Shown here in pieces: positions 1 to 15,541 of a DNA stretch of 64,000 bases; the first letter of the stretch is position 1, and every line of letters begins with the position of its first letter. Source of the stretch: Pseudomonas sp. UBA6562 (lineage in GTDB: Bacteria; Pseudomonadota; Gammaproteobacteria; Pseudomonadales; Pseudomonadaceae). The position numbers and the translations under genes are program-made. Below the pieces are notes generated by a model that saw only the letters and a list, made by a program, of their open reading frames with translations, searched no databases and was not told the origin of the DNA. The DNA lies in NCBI RefSeq assembly GCF_002434265.1, contig NZ_DJJS01000010.1, forward strand, positions 1-64,000, written 5' to 3'.

Positions 1-120
1 GCAGGTAGGGGTTTTGTCTTTTCTACGCGTGCAAGCGTACACCCGTTCCAATGCCGTTGTTCCTATCCATTTTTTCGGGGCGTGGCTATCATGCCAGCCT
101 CATTCAAAATCGAGACTGGC

Positions 121-1080
121 ATGCTGAAGTTGTTGAACCTCCTAAAGGATGGCCGTTTTCACTCAGGCGAAGAACTGGGCGCCGCCTTGGGGGTGAGTCG
201 CAGCGCTGTGTGGAAGCAATTGCAGAACCTGCAGTCCGAATGCAGCCTGACCATCCATAAAGTGCGCGGCCGGGGCTATCAGCTTTCGACTCCGCTACAA
301 CTGCTTGATACCCAAGCCATAGGCGAACACGGTCACACACCGCAATGGCCGGTGCTCGTGTACGAAACCATTGATTCGACCAATGCCGAAGCCTTGCGAC
401 TGATCGGGCAAGGACGGTCCACACCATTCTTGGTCCTGGCGGAAAGCCAGACCGCAGGGCGTGGCCGGCGTGGCCGGCAATGGATCAGCCCCTTTGCCGA
501 AAACCTCTACTACAGCCTGGTATTGCGTGTAGAAGGCGGTATGCGTCAGCTCGAGGGGCTGAGCCTGGTAGTCGGTCTTGCAGTGATGCGAGTGCTACAG
601 GCCTTAGGCGTAAAAGGCGTTGGCCTGAAATGGCCCAACGACGTTCTAGTTCGTGATCATAAGGTCGCCGGAATCCTGCTCGAGCTGGTGGGCGATCCGG
701 CGGACATCTGCCATGTGGTCATAGGTATCGGCATCAATGTGAACATGCAAGCCAACGCCCAGGTAGACCAGGCATGGACTTCCCTAAGGCGTGAAACAGG
801 CAAAGAGGTCGATCGCAATCACCTGGTGGTCGCGCTGGGTAGGCAGCTGGGACATGAGCTGGAAAGGCACCGTCAGCACGGATTCACCGTATTTCGGGAT
901 GAGTGGGAGCAAGCGCATGCCTGGCAGGGCCGAGAGGCTTCGCTGATAGCGGGTAATACCCGGATAGACGGGGTTGTACGCGGTATCGATGCGCAAGGTG
1001 GCCTGCGCCTGGAAATTGAAGGTGTTGAAAAGAGCTTTAGCGGTGGTGAGCTCAGCCTGAGGTTGCGTGATGATTCTTGA
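121..1080 (+). CDS. birA: Biotin--[acetyl-CoA carboxylase] ligase / biotin operon repressor BirA
   Basis: Bifunctional protein that makes biotinyl-5'-AMP, transfers biotin to the AccB carrier protein, and in this long class also represses biotin genes. From the ATG at 121 it is 319 aa, the usual Pseudomonas length. An N-terminal winged helix-turn-helix (about residues 15-50, with GVSRSAVWKQL) is followed by the ligase domain with the nucleotide-binding GRGRRG motif at 113-118 and the KWPNDV motif further on. Upstream in-frame GTG (82) and ATG (91) codons would add up to 13 residues that the family lacks; a GGGG run near 78-81 sits well for the ATG at 91, so the start is not certain. The 3' end overlaps coaX by 11 nt, suggesting translational coupling. 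Confidence 0.95.
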   Translation: MLKLLNLLKDGRFHSGEELGAALGVSRSAVWKQLQNLQSECSLTIHKVRGRGYQLSTPLQLLDTQAIGEHGHTPQWPVLVYETIDSTNAEALRLIGQGRSTPFLVLAESQTAGRGRRGRQWISPFAENLYYSLVLRVEGGMRQLEGLSLVVGLAVMRVLQALGVKGVGLKWPNDVLVRDHKVAGILLELVGDPADICHVVIGIGINVNMQANAQVDQAWTSLRRETGKEVDRNHLVVALGRQLGHELERHRQHGFTVFRDEWEQAHAWQGREASLIAGNTRIDGVVRGIDAQGGLRLEIEGVEKSFSGGELSLRLRDDS

Positions 1081-1822
1081 GCTCGATTGCGGTAACAGCT
1101 TCATAAAGTGGCGAGTCATAGCCGCTGCGGATGCATCGATCATAGCCGGTGGTATCGCTGACGCCGATGAGCAACTGTTGCAGGATCTCGCCAACTGTCA
1201 CCCAGAAGTGCGGTTGGTGGCTTGCCGAATGGTCAGTGTGCGCAGCGAGGAAGAAACGTCGACACTATGCGCGGCGCTACACGAAGCCTTCAAGGTGGGC
1301 GTGCAGGTCGCAGCGCCGGCGAGAATGCTCGCAGGGGTGCGCAATGGTTATGAAGATTACCAGCGTCTAGGCATGGATCGTTGGCTTGCAATTCTGGGCG
1401 GGTTCCACCTGGCTAACGGGGCGTGCCTGATCATCGATTTCGGGACCGCAGCCAAAGCCGATTTCGTGGGCGCAGACGGCAATCACTTGGGTGGTTACAT
1501 ATGCCCAGGCATGCCATTGATGCGCAGCCAGTTACGCACCCATACACGTCGAATCCGCTATGACGACGCTTCGGCAGAGCGCGCGATGGCCAGCTTGACG
1601 CCCGGCACGTCGACAGTGGAAGCCGTAGAGCGTGGTTGCGTGATGATGTTGCAGGGGTTTGCCCGCTCACAGATCGACCAGGCAAAAATGCTGTGGGGGG
1701 ATGACTTCACCGTATTTCTCACGGGTGGTGACGCGCCCTTGGCAAAAAGCGCAGCGCCACAAGCGCGCACCGTGCCGGACTTGGTATTCGTCGGGCTCGC
1801 GCTCGCCTGCCCTATGCATTGA
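1070..1822 (+). CDS. coaX: Type III pantothenate kinase CoaX
   Basis: ATP-dependent phosphorylation of pantothenate, the first step of coenzyme A synthesis, in the cytoplasm. The 250 aa product carries the ASKHA-fold signatures of type III kinases: DCGN at residues 6-9 (phosphate binding), GMDRW at 101-105 (pantothenate binding) and DFGTA at 123-127. The ATG at 1070 lies inside the end of birA, giving the overlapping birA-coaX arrangement common in pseudomonads. A GTG three bases upstream is also possible. Type III enzymes are known to be insensitive to CoA feedback; nothing in the sequence suggests altered activity. Confidence 0.95.
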   Translation: MILELDCGNSFIKWRVIAAADASIIAGGIADADEQLLQDLANCHPEVRLVACRMVSVRSEEETSTLCAALHEAFKVGVQVAAPARMLAGVRNGYEDYQRLGMDRWLAILGGFHLANGACLIIDFGTAAKADFVGADGNHLGGYICPGMPLMRSQLRTHTRRIRYDDASAERAMASLTPGTSTVEAVERGCVMMLQGFARSQIDQAKMLWGDDFTVFLTGGDAPLAKSAAPQARTVPDLVFVGLALACPMH

Positions 1823-1829
1823 GGTCTCT

Positions 1830-2255
1830 ATGCGCTGGTTATTCATGCTGCTACTCGTGCTCAACATCGGTTACTTCGCTTGGCATCGACATGAGGCACC
1901 GCTGATGGCCAAGGATGTAACGCCGGTATCGCTGTACAAAGGTGGGCAGGAAGAAATTCGCTTGATACGCGAAGCCGGAGCAGGACGGGCAGTGCGCAAG
2001 CGTGACGAATGCTTGGTGGTCGGTGGATTGCAAAGCGAAGAGCAGCTGCAGTCGTTGCGCCAGCGTTTGATCAGCTTGGACATATCCACCGAAAGCTTGG
2101 CTTACAGACTGCCAGGAGAGGCCGGGTATTGGTTGCAAGTGGATGCCCAGAGCGAGCGTTTGCTGGATCAGCCGGTGCTCACGAGTCTTTCCAAGGATTT
2201 CAAAGACTTAAAACATAAAATTATTTTATGCGGGGGGGTTGCAAGTGCTGGTTAG
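1830..2255 (+). CDS. Small membrane-anchored SPOR-like protein
   Basis: Protein of 141 aa starting 7 nt after coaX, with an N-terminal membrane anchor (residues 1-18, MRWLFMLLLVLNIGYFAW) and a C-terminal region of about 80 residues that looks like a SPOR fold: CLVVGGLQSEEQLQSLRQRL, then GYWLQV and a final CGGVA. SPOR domains bind denuded peptidoglycan at division sites, so an envelope role is plausible but inferred. The same small gene follows coaX in other pseudomonads, as I recall. Its last codons overlap a possible -35 element (TTGCAA 2239-2244) of the tRNA promoter region. Confidence 0.8.
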   Translation: MRWLFMLLLVLNIGYFAWHRHEAPLMAKDVTPVSLYKGGQEEIRLIREAGAGRAVRKRDECLVVGGLQSEEQLQSLRQRLISLDISTESLAYRLPGEAGYWLQVDAQSERLLDQPVLTSLSKDFKDLKHKIILCGGVASAG

Positions 2256-2356
2256 CTTGATAGAATGGCGCCCGCTTCGCAGGGAACGCCACTCAGGTGG
2301 TTGAACCGGAAGCTGCTGTCGAATGAGCTAACCTCAAGATTTAAATGAGAAAAAGC

Positions 2357-2385
2357 TTGACAGTAGGACGGCAAGAGTTGAAAAT
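2357..2385 (+). promoter_or_regulatory. Sigma-70 promoter of the tRNA-Tyr/Gly/Thr operon
   Basis: TTGACA at 2357-2362 and GAAAAT at 2380-2385 with 17 nt spacing, followed by a GC-rich discriminator (GCCGCCC). Transcription would start near 2392, a few bases before tRNA-Tyr. A GC-rich discriminator is typical of stable-RNA promoters under stringent control. A second, weaker pair (TTGCAA 2239-2244, TAGAAT 2261-2266, 16 nt apart, also with a GC-rich discriminator) lies upstream and may be a tandem promoter. Confidence 0.75.
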
Positions 2386-2399
2386 GCCGCCCACGCTCA

Positions 2400-2484
<85 letters not shown>

Positions 2485-2506
2485 TTTTGCGAGAGCTGCA
2501 AGCTCC

Positions 2507-2580
<74 letters not shown>

Positions 2581-2603
2581 AGTTTGCTGTTTTCAATGTG
2601 TTT

Positions 2604-2679
2604 GCTCTTGTAGCTCAGTTGGTAGAGCACACCCTTGGTAAGGGTGAGGTCAGCGGTTCAAGTCCGCTCAAGAGCTCCA
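2604..2679 (+). tRNA. tRNA-Thr (GGT)
   Basis: 76 nt with encoded CCA. Acceptor GCTCTTG pairs with CAAGAGC, and the anticodon GGT is at 2637-2639. A strong terminator follows directly. In many gammaproteobacteria tufB follows this tRNA; here it does not. Confidence 0.97.
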
Positions 2680-2687
2680 TATAGACG

Positions 2688-2720
2688 AAGGCAGATATGA
2701 AAATATCTGCCTTTGTTTTA
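2688..2720 (+). terminator. Intrinsic terminator of the tRNA-Tyr/Gly/Thr operon
   Basis: Perfect 11-bp stem AAGGCAGATAT/ATATCTGCCTT closed by a GAAA tetraloop, followed by TTGTTTTAT. It ends the first tRNA transcript before the separate tRNA-Trp-secE unit. Confidence 0.88.
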
Positions 2721-2820
2721 TCAGGAAGATCGAATTCGCTTTCTGGTAAGGCGCCAGCAGCCAACGATTCGCAAGGTTGGCACTGCGCAGGGCGAGTAGT
2801 AAAAACGCTCTAACAAGTGG

Positions 2821-2849
2821 TTGATTTCCCAAGGTCAGATCGGCATAAT
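2821..2849 (+). promoter_or_regulatory. Sigma-70 promoter for tRNA-Trp-secE-nusG
   Basis: TTGATT at 2821-2826 and CATAAT at 2844-2849, spaced by 17 nt, followed by a GC-rich GCGCCGCC discriminator. The predicted start is near 2856, about 16 nt before tRNA-Trp, which would make secE and nusG part of a tRNA-headed transcript. Confidence 0.75.
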
Positions 2850-2871
2850 GCGCCGCCTGATACAGCGTTAA

Positions 2872-2947
2872 AGGTCAGTAGCTCAATTGGCAGAGCGACG
2901 GTCTCCAAAACCGTAGGTTGGGGGTTCGATTCCCTCCTGACCTGCCA
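2872..2947 (+). tRNA. tRNA-Trp (CCA)
   Basis: 76 nt with encoded CCA. Acceptor AGGTCAG pairs with CTGACCT, and the anticodon CCA is at 2905-2907. It lies 44 nt upstream of secE, as in other gammaproteobacteria. Confidence 0.97.
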
Positions 2948-2991
2948 TTCACCTCGGCGTGATTGGCTTTCTTCTTACAGGATCCTCCTCG

Positions 2992-3360
2992 ATGACTCCC
3001 AAAACTGAAGCCCAAGAAACACGTTTCGATCTGTTCAAGTGGCTGGCTGTCGTGGCTTTGGTTGTCGTTGGTGTAGTGGGTAACCAGTATTACTCCGCAG
3101 CGCCAATCCTGTATCGCGTACTCGCATTGCTCGCTCTGGCTGCTGTAGCAGGCTTCGTTGCCCTGCAGACGGCGAAGGGCAAGTCGTTCTTTGCGCTCGC
3201 GAAGGAAGCTCGCACCGAGATCCGTAAAGTCGTGTGGCCAACCCGCCAAGAAACCATGCAGACCACGTTGATCGTTGTGGTCGTAGTGCTGGTCATGGCG
3301 TTGCTGCTGTGGGGTCTCGATTCCCTGCTCGGCTGGTTGGTTTCCTTGATTGTTGGTTAA
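2992..3360 (+). CDS. secE: Preprotein translocase subunit SecE
   Basis: Inner-membrane subunit that clamps SecY in the SecYEG translocon. The 122 aa protein has three predicted transmembrane segments (about residues 16-34, 40-60 and 92-115) and the conserved cytoplasmic amphipathic stretch FFALAKEARTEIRKVVWPTR before the last one. I chose the ATG at 2992 (MTPKTEAQ); an upstream in-frame start at 2959 would add 11 residues without family support. nusG follows after 9 nt, and tRNA-Trp lies just upstream. Confidence 0.95.
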   Translation: MTPKTEAQETRFDLFKWLAVVALVVVGVVGNQYYSAAPILYRVLALLALAAVAGFVALQTAKGKSFFALAKEARTEIRKVVWPTRQETMQTTLIVVVVVLVMALLLWGLDSLLGWLVSLIVG

Positions 3361-3369
3361 GGGTGTCCC

Positions 3370-3903
3370 GTGGCTAAGCGTTGGTACGTCGTGCATGCTT
3401 ACTCGGGTTACGAGAAGCATGTAATGCGCTCCCTGATTGAGCGTGTAAAGCTTGCTGGCATGGAAGACGTTTTTGGCGAAATCCTGGTTCCTACCGAGGA
3501 AGTCGTCGAAATGCGCAATGGCCAGAAGCGCAAGAGCGAACGAAAATTCTTCCCTGGGTATGTATTGGTCCAGATGGAGATGAGCGAAGGCACTTGGCAC
3601 CTTGTCAAAGACACGCCTCGCGTAATGGGTTTCATCGGCGGTACCGCAGACAAGCCTGCGCCTATCACCGATAAAGAGGCTGAAGCGATCCTGCGCCGCG
3701 TTGCGGATGGTAGCGCCAAGCCCAAGCCCAAGACGTTGTTCGAGCCAGGTGAGACCGTGCGTGTCACCGATGGCCCGTTTGCCGACTTCACCGGTAACGT
3801 CGAAGAAGTTAACTACGAAAAGAGCAGGCTGCAGGTTGCAGTGCTCATTTTCGGTCGCTCTACTCCGGTAGAGCTCGAGTTCGGCCAGGTCGAGAAGGTC
3901 TAG
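3370..3903 (+). CDS. nusG: Transcription elongation/antitermination factor NusG
   Basis: RNA-polymerase-binding factor that promotes processive elongation, couples transcription to translation through S10, and assists Rho. It is 177 aa with a GTG start: an N-terminal NGN domain (KRWYVVHAYSGYEKHV at the start, FFPGYVLVQME in the middle) and a C-terminal KOW domain beginning about residue 125 with PGETVRVTDGPFADFTGNVE. It sits 9 nt after secE and is followed by an intrinsic terminator, so secE-nusG is separated from rplK. Confidence 0.97.
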   Translation: MAKRWYVVHAYSGYEKHVMRSLIERVKLAGMEDVFGEILVPTEEVVEMRNGQKRKSERKFFPGYVLVQMEMSEGTWHLVKDTPRVMGFIGGTADKPAPITDKEAEAILRRVADGSAKPKPKTLFEPGETVRVTDGPFADFTGNVEEVNYEKSRLQVAVLIFGRSTPVELEFGQVEKV

Positions 3904-3922
3904 CAGAACGACGCATCCCATA

Positions 3923-3953
3923 CCCCGCAGCCCTATGTGCTGCGGGGTTTTGT
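3923..3953 (+). terminator. Intrinsic terminator after nusG
   Basis: 8-bp GC-rich stem CCCCGCAG/CTGCGGGG (3923-3930 with 3940-3947) followed by TTTTGTC. It separates the secE-nusG transcript from the rplKA unit. I could not identify a convincing promoter for rplK in the 70 nt that follow. Confidence 0.85.
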
Positions 3954-4022
3954 CGTCACTGGGATAAAACGCAAGTCATCCGGGGAGCCATTTGGCGTTC
4001 GTACCCGATTTTGGAGTAGCTC

Positions 4023-4454
4023 ATGGCTAAGAAGATTCAGGCTTACATCAAGCTGCAAGTAAAGGCCGGCCAGGCCAACCCAAGCCCGCCCGTTGGTCCA
4101 GCTCTGGGTCAGCACGGCGTGAACATCATGGAATTCTGCAAGGCCTTCAACGCCCGTACTCAGGGTCAAGAAGCCGGCCTGCCGACTCCCGTGATCATCA
4201 CCGTCTACAGCGACCGTAGCTTCACCTTCGAAACCAAGAGCACCCCTGCCTCGGTTCTTCTGAAGAAAGCTGCCGGCCTGACCAGCGGTTCGGCTCGTCC
4301 GAACACCGTCAAAGTCGGTACCGTGACCCGTGCTCAGCTGGAAGAGATCGCCAAAACGAAACAGGCCGATCTGACTTCTGCTGACTTGGACGCTGCCGTG
4401 CGCACCATCGCCGGCTCTGCCCGCAGCATGGGCCTGAACGTGGAGGGTGTGTAA
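4023..4454 (+). CDS. rplK: 50S ribosomal protein L11
   Basis: Protein of the GTPase-associated centre of the 50S subunit; it binds the 23S rRNA thiostrepton region and is needed for RelA activation. It is 143 aa, the family length, with the proline-rich N-terminal KVKAGQANPSPPVGPALGQH-type segment (here after residue 9) and a C-terminal rRNA-binding domain ending in ARSMGLNVEGV. Its TAA overlaps the rplA ATG by one base (TAATG), implying coupling. Confidence 0.97.
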   Translation: MAKKIQAYIKLQVKAGQANPSPPVGPALGQHGVNIMEFCKAFNARTQGQEAGLPTPVIITVYSDRSFTFETKSTPASVLLKKAAGLTSGSARPNTVKVGTVTRAQLEEIAKTKQADLTSADLDAAVRTIAGSARSMGLNVEGV

Positions 4455-5149
4455 TGGCTAAGCTGACCAAGCGCCAAAAAGCTATCGCTTCGAAAGTCGA
4501 AGCTGGCAAGAGCTACAGCTTCGAAGACGCCGCCGCTCTGCTGGCTGAGCTGTCTGCTGTCAAGTTCACCGAGTCGTTCGACATCGCTGTCAACCTCGGC
4601 GTCGACCCGCGTAAATCCGACCAGGTCGTTCGTAGCGCTACCGTGCTCCCGCACGGCACTGGCAAGACCGTACGCGTTGCCGTCTTCACCCAGGGTCCAG
4701 CTGCCGAGGCCGCTCTGGCTGCCGGCGCTGACCGTGTAGGTATGGACGATCTGGCTGCCGAAATGAAAGGCGGCGACCTGAACTATGACGTCGTCATCGC
4801 ATCGCCTGATGCCATGCGTGTCGTAGGTCAGCTGGGTCAGGTTCTGGGTCCTCGCGGCCTGATGCCTAACCCGAAAGTCGGTACCGTGACCCCAGACGTA
4901 GCCACCGCGGTTAAAAACGCCAAGGCTGGTCAGGTTCGCTACCGTACCGACAAGAACGGTATCATCCACACTTCCGTTGGCAAGGTTGGCTTCGAAGCCA
5001 TCAAGCTGAAGGAAAACGTTGAAGCCCTGATCGCTGACCTGAAGCGTATCAAGCCAGCTTCTTCGAAAGGTATCTACGTCAAGCGCGTTACCCTGAGCAC
5101 CACCATGGGTCCAGGCCTGGTCATCGACCAAGGTTCGCTCGACGTATAA
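4454..5149 (+). CDS. rplA: 50S ribosomal protein L1
   Basis: L1-stalk protein that binds 23S rRNA helices 76-78 and helps E-site tRNA release; in E. coli it represses the rplKA mRNA. It is 231 aa, the normal length, with the conserved GLMPNPKVGTVTPDV segment around residue 140. It is translationally coupled to rplK. A perfect 10-bp hairpin with no U tract follows the stop codon (5159-5181). Confidence 0.97.
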   Translation: MAKLTKRQKAIASKVEAGKSYSFEDAAALLAELSAVKFTESFDIAVNLGVDPRKSDQVVRSATVLPHGTGKTVRVAVFTQGPAAEAALAAGADRVGMDDLAAEMKGGDLNYDVVIASPDAMRVVGQLGQVLGPRGLMPNPKVGTVTPDVATAVKNAKAGQVRYRTDKNGIIHTSVGKVGFEAIKLKENVEALIADLKRIKPASSKGIYVKRVTLSTTMGPGLVIDQGSLDV

Positions 5150-5158
5150 GCGACAATG

Positions 5159-5181
5159 CCGGCACGGTTTGACCGTGCCGG
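5159..5181 (+). other. Perfect hairpin between rplA and rplJ
   Basis: CCGGCACGGT (5159-5168) and ACCGTGCCGG (5172-5181) form a 10-bp stem with a 3-nt loop but no following U tract. An RNase III or other processing site, or an mRNA-stabilising end, is more likely than termination; that role is inferred. Confidence 0.6.
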
Positions 5182-5189
5182 TAGCAAGA

Positions 5190-5350
5190 GATTGGGGTCC
5201 CTGCCTGGCGGGGGCTATCCAAGACCGTAGGCGACGCAAGTCTTAAACCTCCAGCCTACGCAGATGGTGCTCCCGGTTCGTTATCGAATCAGACACCAAA
5301 ACGACATCCGGCTCCGGCCAGATGAAACGGTTAAAACCAGGAGTAAACCC
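5190..5350 (+). promoter_or_regulatory. L10 leader (rplJL autoregulatory mRNA region)
   Basis: About 160 nt of non-coding sequence before rplJ, in the place where the L10-(L12)4 complex binds its own mRNA in E. coli and relatives. It contains complementary segments (for example GCGTAGGCTGGAGG-like complementarity between 5229-5232 and the CCTCCAGCCTACGC run near 5248-5261). The call rests mainly on position; exact boundaries and the kink-turn were not modelled. Confidence 0.55.
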
Positions 5351-5851
5351 GTGGCAATTAAACTCGAAGACAAGAAGGCCATCGTCGCTGAAGTCAACGA
5401 GGCTGCCAAAGTCGCTCTGTCTGCTGTCGTGGCTGATGCCCGTGGCGTGACTGTAAGCGCAATGACCGGACTCCGTAAAGAGGCCCGTGAAGCCGGCGTC
5501 TACGTACGTGTCGTACGTAACACCCTGCTCAAGCGCGCCGTTGCCGATACTGAATTCAGCATCCTCAACGACGCCTTCACTGGCCCTACCCTGATCGCAT
5601 TCTCCAACGAACACCCGGGCGCTGCTGCTCGTCTGTTCAAAGAATTCGCCAAGGGTCAGGACAAGTTCGAGATCAAGGCAGCTGCGTTTGACGGCAATTT
5701 CATTGCCGCCAACCAGATCGACGTGTTGGCTACCTTGCCGACCCGTGACGAAGCTATCGCTAAGCTGATGAGCGTGATCCAAGGCGCTACCAGCAAGCTG
5801 GCTCGTACATTGGCAGCCGTTCGCGACCAGAAAGAAGCTGCTGCGGCCTAA
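5351..5851 (+). CDS. rplJ: 50S ribosomal protein L10
   Basis: Base of the L7/L12 stalk: it binds 23S rRNA next to L11 and carries L12 dimers on its C-terminal helix. From the GTG at 5351 (MAIKLEDKKAIVAEVNE) it is 166 aa, the Pseudomonas length. A longer in-frame start at 5264 would read through the leader and is rejected. The upstream AGGAG (5339-5343) fits this start. rplL follows after 78 nt. Confidence 0.96.
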   Translation: MAIKLEDKKAIVAEVNEAAKVALSAVVADARGVTVSAMTGLRKEAREAGVYVRVVRNTLLKRAVADTEFSILNDAFTGPTLIAFSNEHPGAAARLFKEFAKGQDKFEIKAAAFDGNFIAANQIDVLATLPTRDEAIAKLMSVIQGATSKLARTLAAVRDQKEAAAA

Positions 5852-5929
5852 GCCTGCGCATCTGCTTTCAAAATCATACGTTTAATTTGATGGCTGCGTA
5901 GGCTGTCACCCCAATACAGGATTTAAGTC

Positions 5930-6295
5930 ATGTCCCTGACTAACGAGCAAATCATCGAAGCAATCGGCCAGAAAACCGTTCTGGAAGTTGTCGAGCTGAT
6001 CAAAGCAATGGAAGAAACCTTCGGCGTTACCGCTGCTGTCGCCGCTGCTGGCCCAGCTGCTGCCGCTGCTGTCGTTGAAGAGCAAACCGAGTTCAACGTC
6101 GTTCTGCTGGAAGCTGGCGACAAGAAGGTCAACGTGATCAAGGCAGTTCGTGAACTGACCGGTCTGGGCCTGAAAGAAGCCAAAGAGAAAGTAGACACCG
6201 CTCCTCAGGTCGTTGCTGAAGGCGTTTCGAAAGAAGCTGCTGAAGACGCCAAGAAGAAGCTGGAAGAAGCTGGCGCTAAAGTCGAGCTGAAGTAA
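5930..6295 (+). CDS. rplL: 50S ribosomal protein L7/L12
   Basis: Flexible stalk protein that recruits translational GTPases. It is 121 aa, with an N-terminal dimerisation domain (residues 1-35), an Ala-rich hinge (about 36-50, AAVAAAGPAAAAAVVEE) and a C-terminal globular domain with the factor-binding helices (KAVRELTGLGLKEAKEKVD). Very strong codon bias fits its multi-copy stoichiometry. An attenuator-like hairpin lies between it and rpoB. Confidence 0.97.
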   Translation: MSLTNEQIIEAIGQKTVLEVVELIKAMEETFGVTAAVAAAGPAAAAAVVEEQTEFNVVLLEAGDKKVNVIKAVRELTGLGLKEAKEKVDTAPQVVAEGVSKEAAEDAKKKLEEAGAKVELK

Positions 6296-6339
6296 TTTCG
6301 ACTGTGCGACTCCAGCCTGAGCGTTAAGCGAAGGCTGAT

Positions 6340-6370
6340 GGCTGGTGGCTTAGGCCACCGGCCTTTTTCC
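6340..6370 (+). terminator. Attenuator hairpin between rplL and rpoB
   Basis: 10-bp stem GGCTGGTGGC/GCCACCGGCC (6340-6349 with 6354-6363), loop TTAG, followed by TTTTTCC. In E. coli a partial terminator at this place sets the ratio of ribosomal protein to RNA polymerase expression; the same role is likely here. The rest of the 220-nt gap shows no gene. Confidence 0.82.
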
Positions 6371-6515
6371 GTTATTGGTGGTCGATTGTTTTCGACCCCG
6401 GTAACGCGCGGTAAACACCCATAGTGGGTGGCGCAAACCACGGGGTTTGCACGATTTTCTGGCTGCTCCCGCCGGGAGAAGCCAAACAAGCAGGTGACCA
6501 AGCTGGGGAACGCTG

Positions 6516-10589
<4,074 letters not shown>

Positions 10590-10653
10590 CACGTGACGCG
10601 AGGGGAGCGGGGCTGGTAATCGCCCGCTTCCTGCTCCGCCAGGAGGAAAGGCC

Positions 10654-14853
<4,200 letters not shown>

Positions 14854-14864
14854 GTCGAAGGCGG

Positions 14865-14940
14865 GGCCTCGGCCCTCCTTCCCGCATCGCGGTGACACCA
14901 AATGTCACCGATGATCGGGCAGGAGGGGCGAGGCCTTTGT
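14865..14940 (+). terminator. Long branched hairpin terminator between rpoC and rpsL
   Basis: The outer arms GGCCTCGGCCCTCC (from 14865) and GGAGGGGCGAGGCC (to 14935) pair over about 14 bp with small interruptions and enclose an inner perfect hairpin GGTGACA/TGTCACC (14891-14897 with 14903-14909). TTTGTCTTG follows. It probably ends most rplJL-rpoBC transcripts. Confidence 0.7.
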
Positions 14941-14941
14941 C

Positions 14942-14970
14942 TTGACTGGCCGCAAGATCCTCTTTAGACT
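14942..14970 (+). promoter_or_regulatory. Sigma-70 promoter of the str operon (rpsL-rpsG-fusA-tuf)
   Basis: TTGACT at 14942-14947 and TAGACT at 14965-14970, spaced by 17 nt, directly after the rpoC terminator. The predicted start near 14977 gives a leader of about 87 nt before rpsL. Confidence 0.72.
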
Positions 14971-15063
14971 TTTGTACCCTTAAATTTGGTGAGGCTCCGT
15001 CTCGCCAATTTTTGGCTTTCTTGCAAGACAATAGCGTCGCAAGACAATCAGTGGAGCTAGTAG

Positions 15064-15435
15064 ATGGCAACTATCAACCAGCTGGTACGTCAGCCGCGTA
15101 AGCGTACCGTCGAGAAATCCGACGTACCTGCGCTGCAGAACTGCCCGCAGCGTCGTGGCGTGTGCACCCGTGTGTACACCACCACGCCGAAAAAACCTAA
15201 CTCGGCACTGCGTAAAGTATGCCGTGTGCGCCTGACCAACGGTTTCGAGGTTTCCTCGTACATCGGCGGTGAAGGCCACAACCTGCAAGAGCACAGCGTC
15301 GTCCTGATCCGTGGCGGCCGTGTAAAAGACTTGCCAGGTGTGCGTTACCACACCGTTCGCGGCTCTCTGGACACTTCCGGCGTTAAAGGTCGTAACCAGG
15401 GTCGTTCGAAGTACGGTACCAAGCGTCCGAAGTAA
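15064..15435 (+). CDS. rpsL: 30S ribosomal protein S12
   Basis: Decoding-centre protein governing translational accuracy and the site of streptomycin-resistance mutations. It is 123 aa. The critical residues are wild type: Lys43 in TTTPKKPNS and Lys88 in GGRVKDLPG, so no streptomycin resistance is indicated. It is the first gene of the str operon; rpsG follows after 106 nt. Confidence 0.97.
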   Translation: MATINQLVRQPRKRTVEKSDVPALQNCPQRRGVCTRVYTTTPKKPNSALRKVCRVRLTNGFEVSSYIGGEGHNLQEHSVVLIRGGRVKDLPGVRYHTVRGSLDTSGVKGRNQGRSKYGTKRPK

Positions 15436-15541
15436 TCGGCCGTTTGCAGACAATCATTTTTTTGAGTCGATAAGAGTAAGGTCGGGCAGGGGTCGAAGAC
15501 CCACGTCCCGGGCTAACCTGAAGACCGTTTGAGGGCTTATC

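Noticed and set aside
1..81. Possible tail of an rRNA operon before birA
   Set aside because: An rRNA operon lies next to birA in some pseudomonads, but no 5S rRNA sequence or clear terminator can be seen in these bases.
15064..15435. Checked S12 and the RpoB rifampicin region for resistance changes
   Set aside because: Lys43 and Lys88 of S12 and the RpoB segment from residue 512 look wild type by eye.
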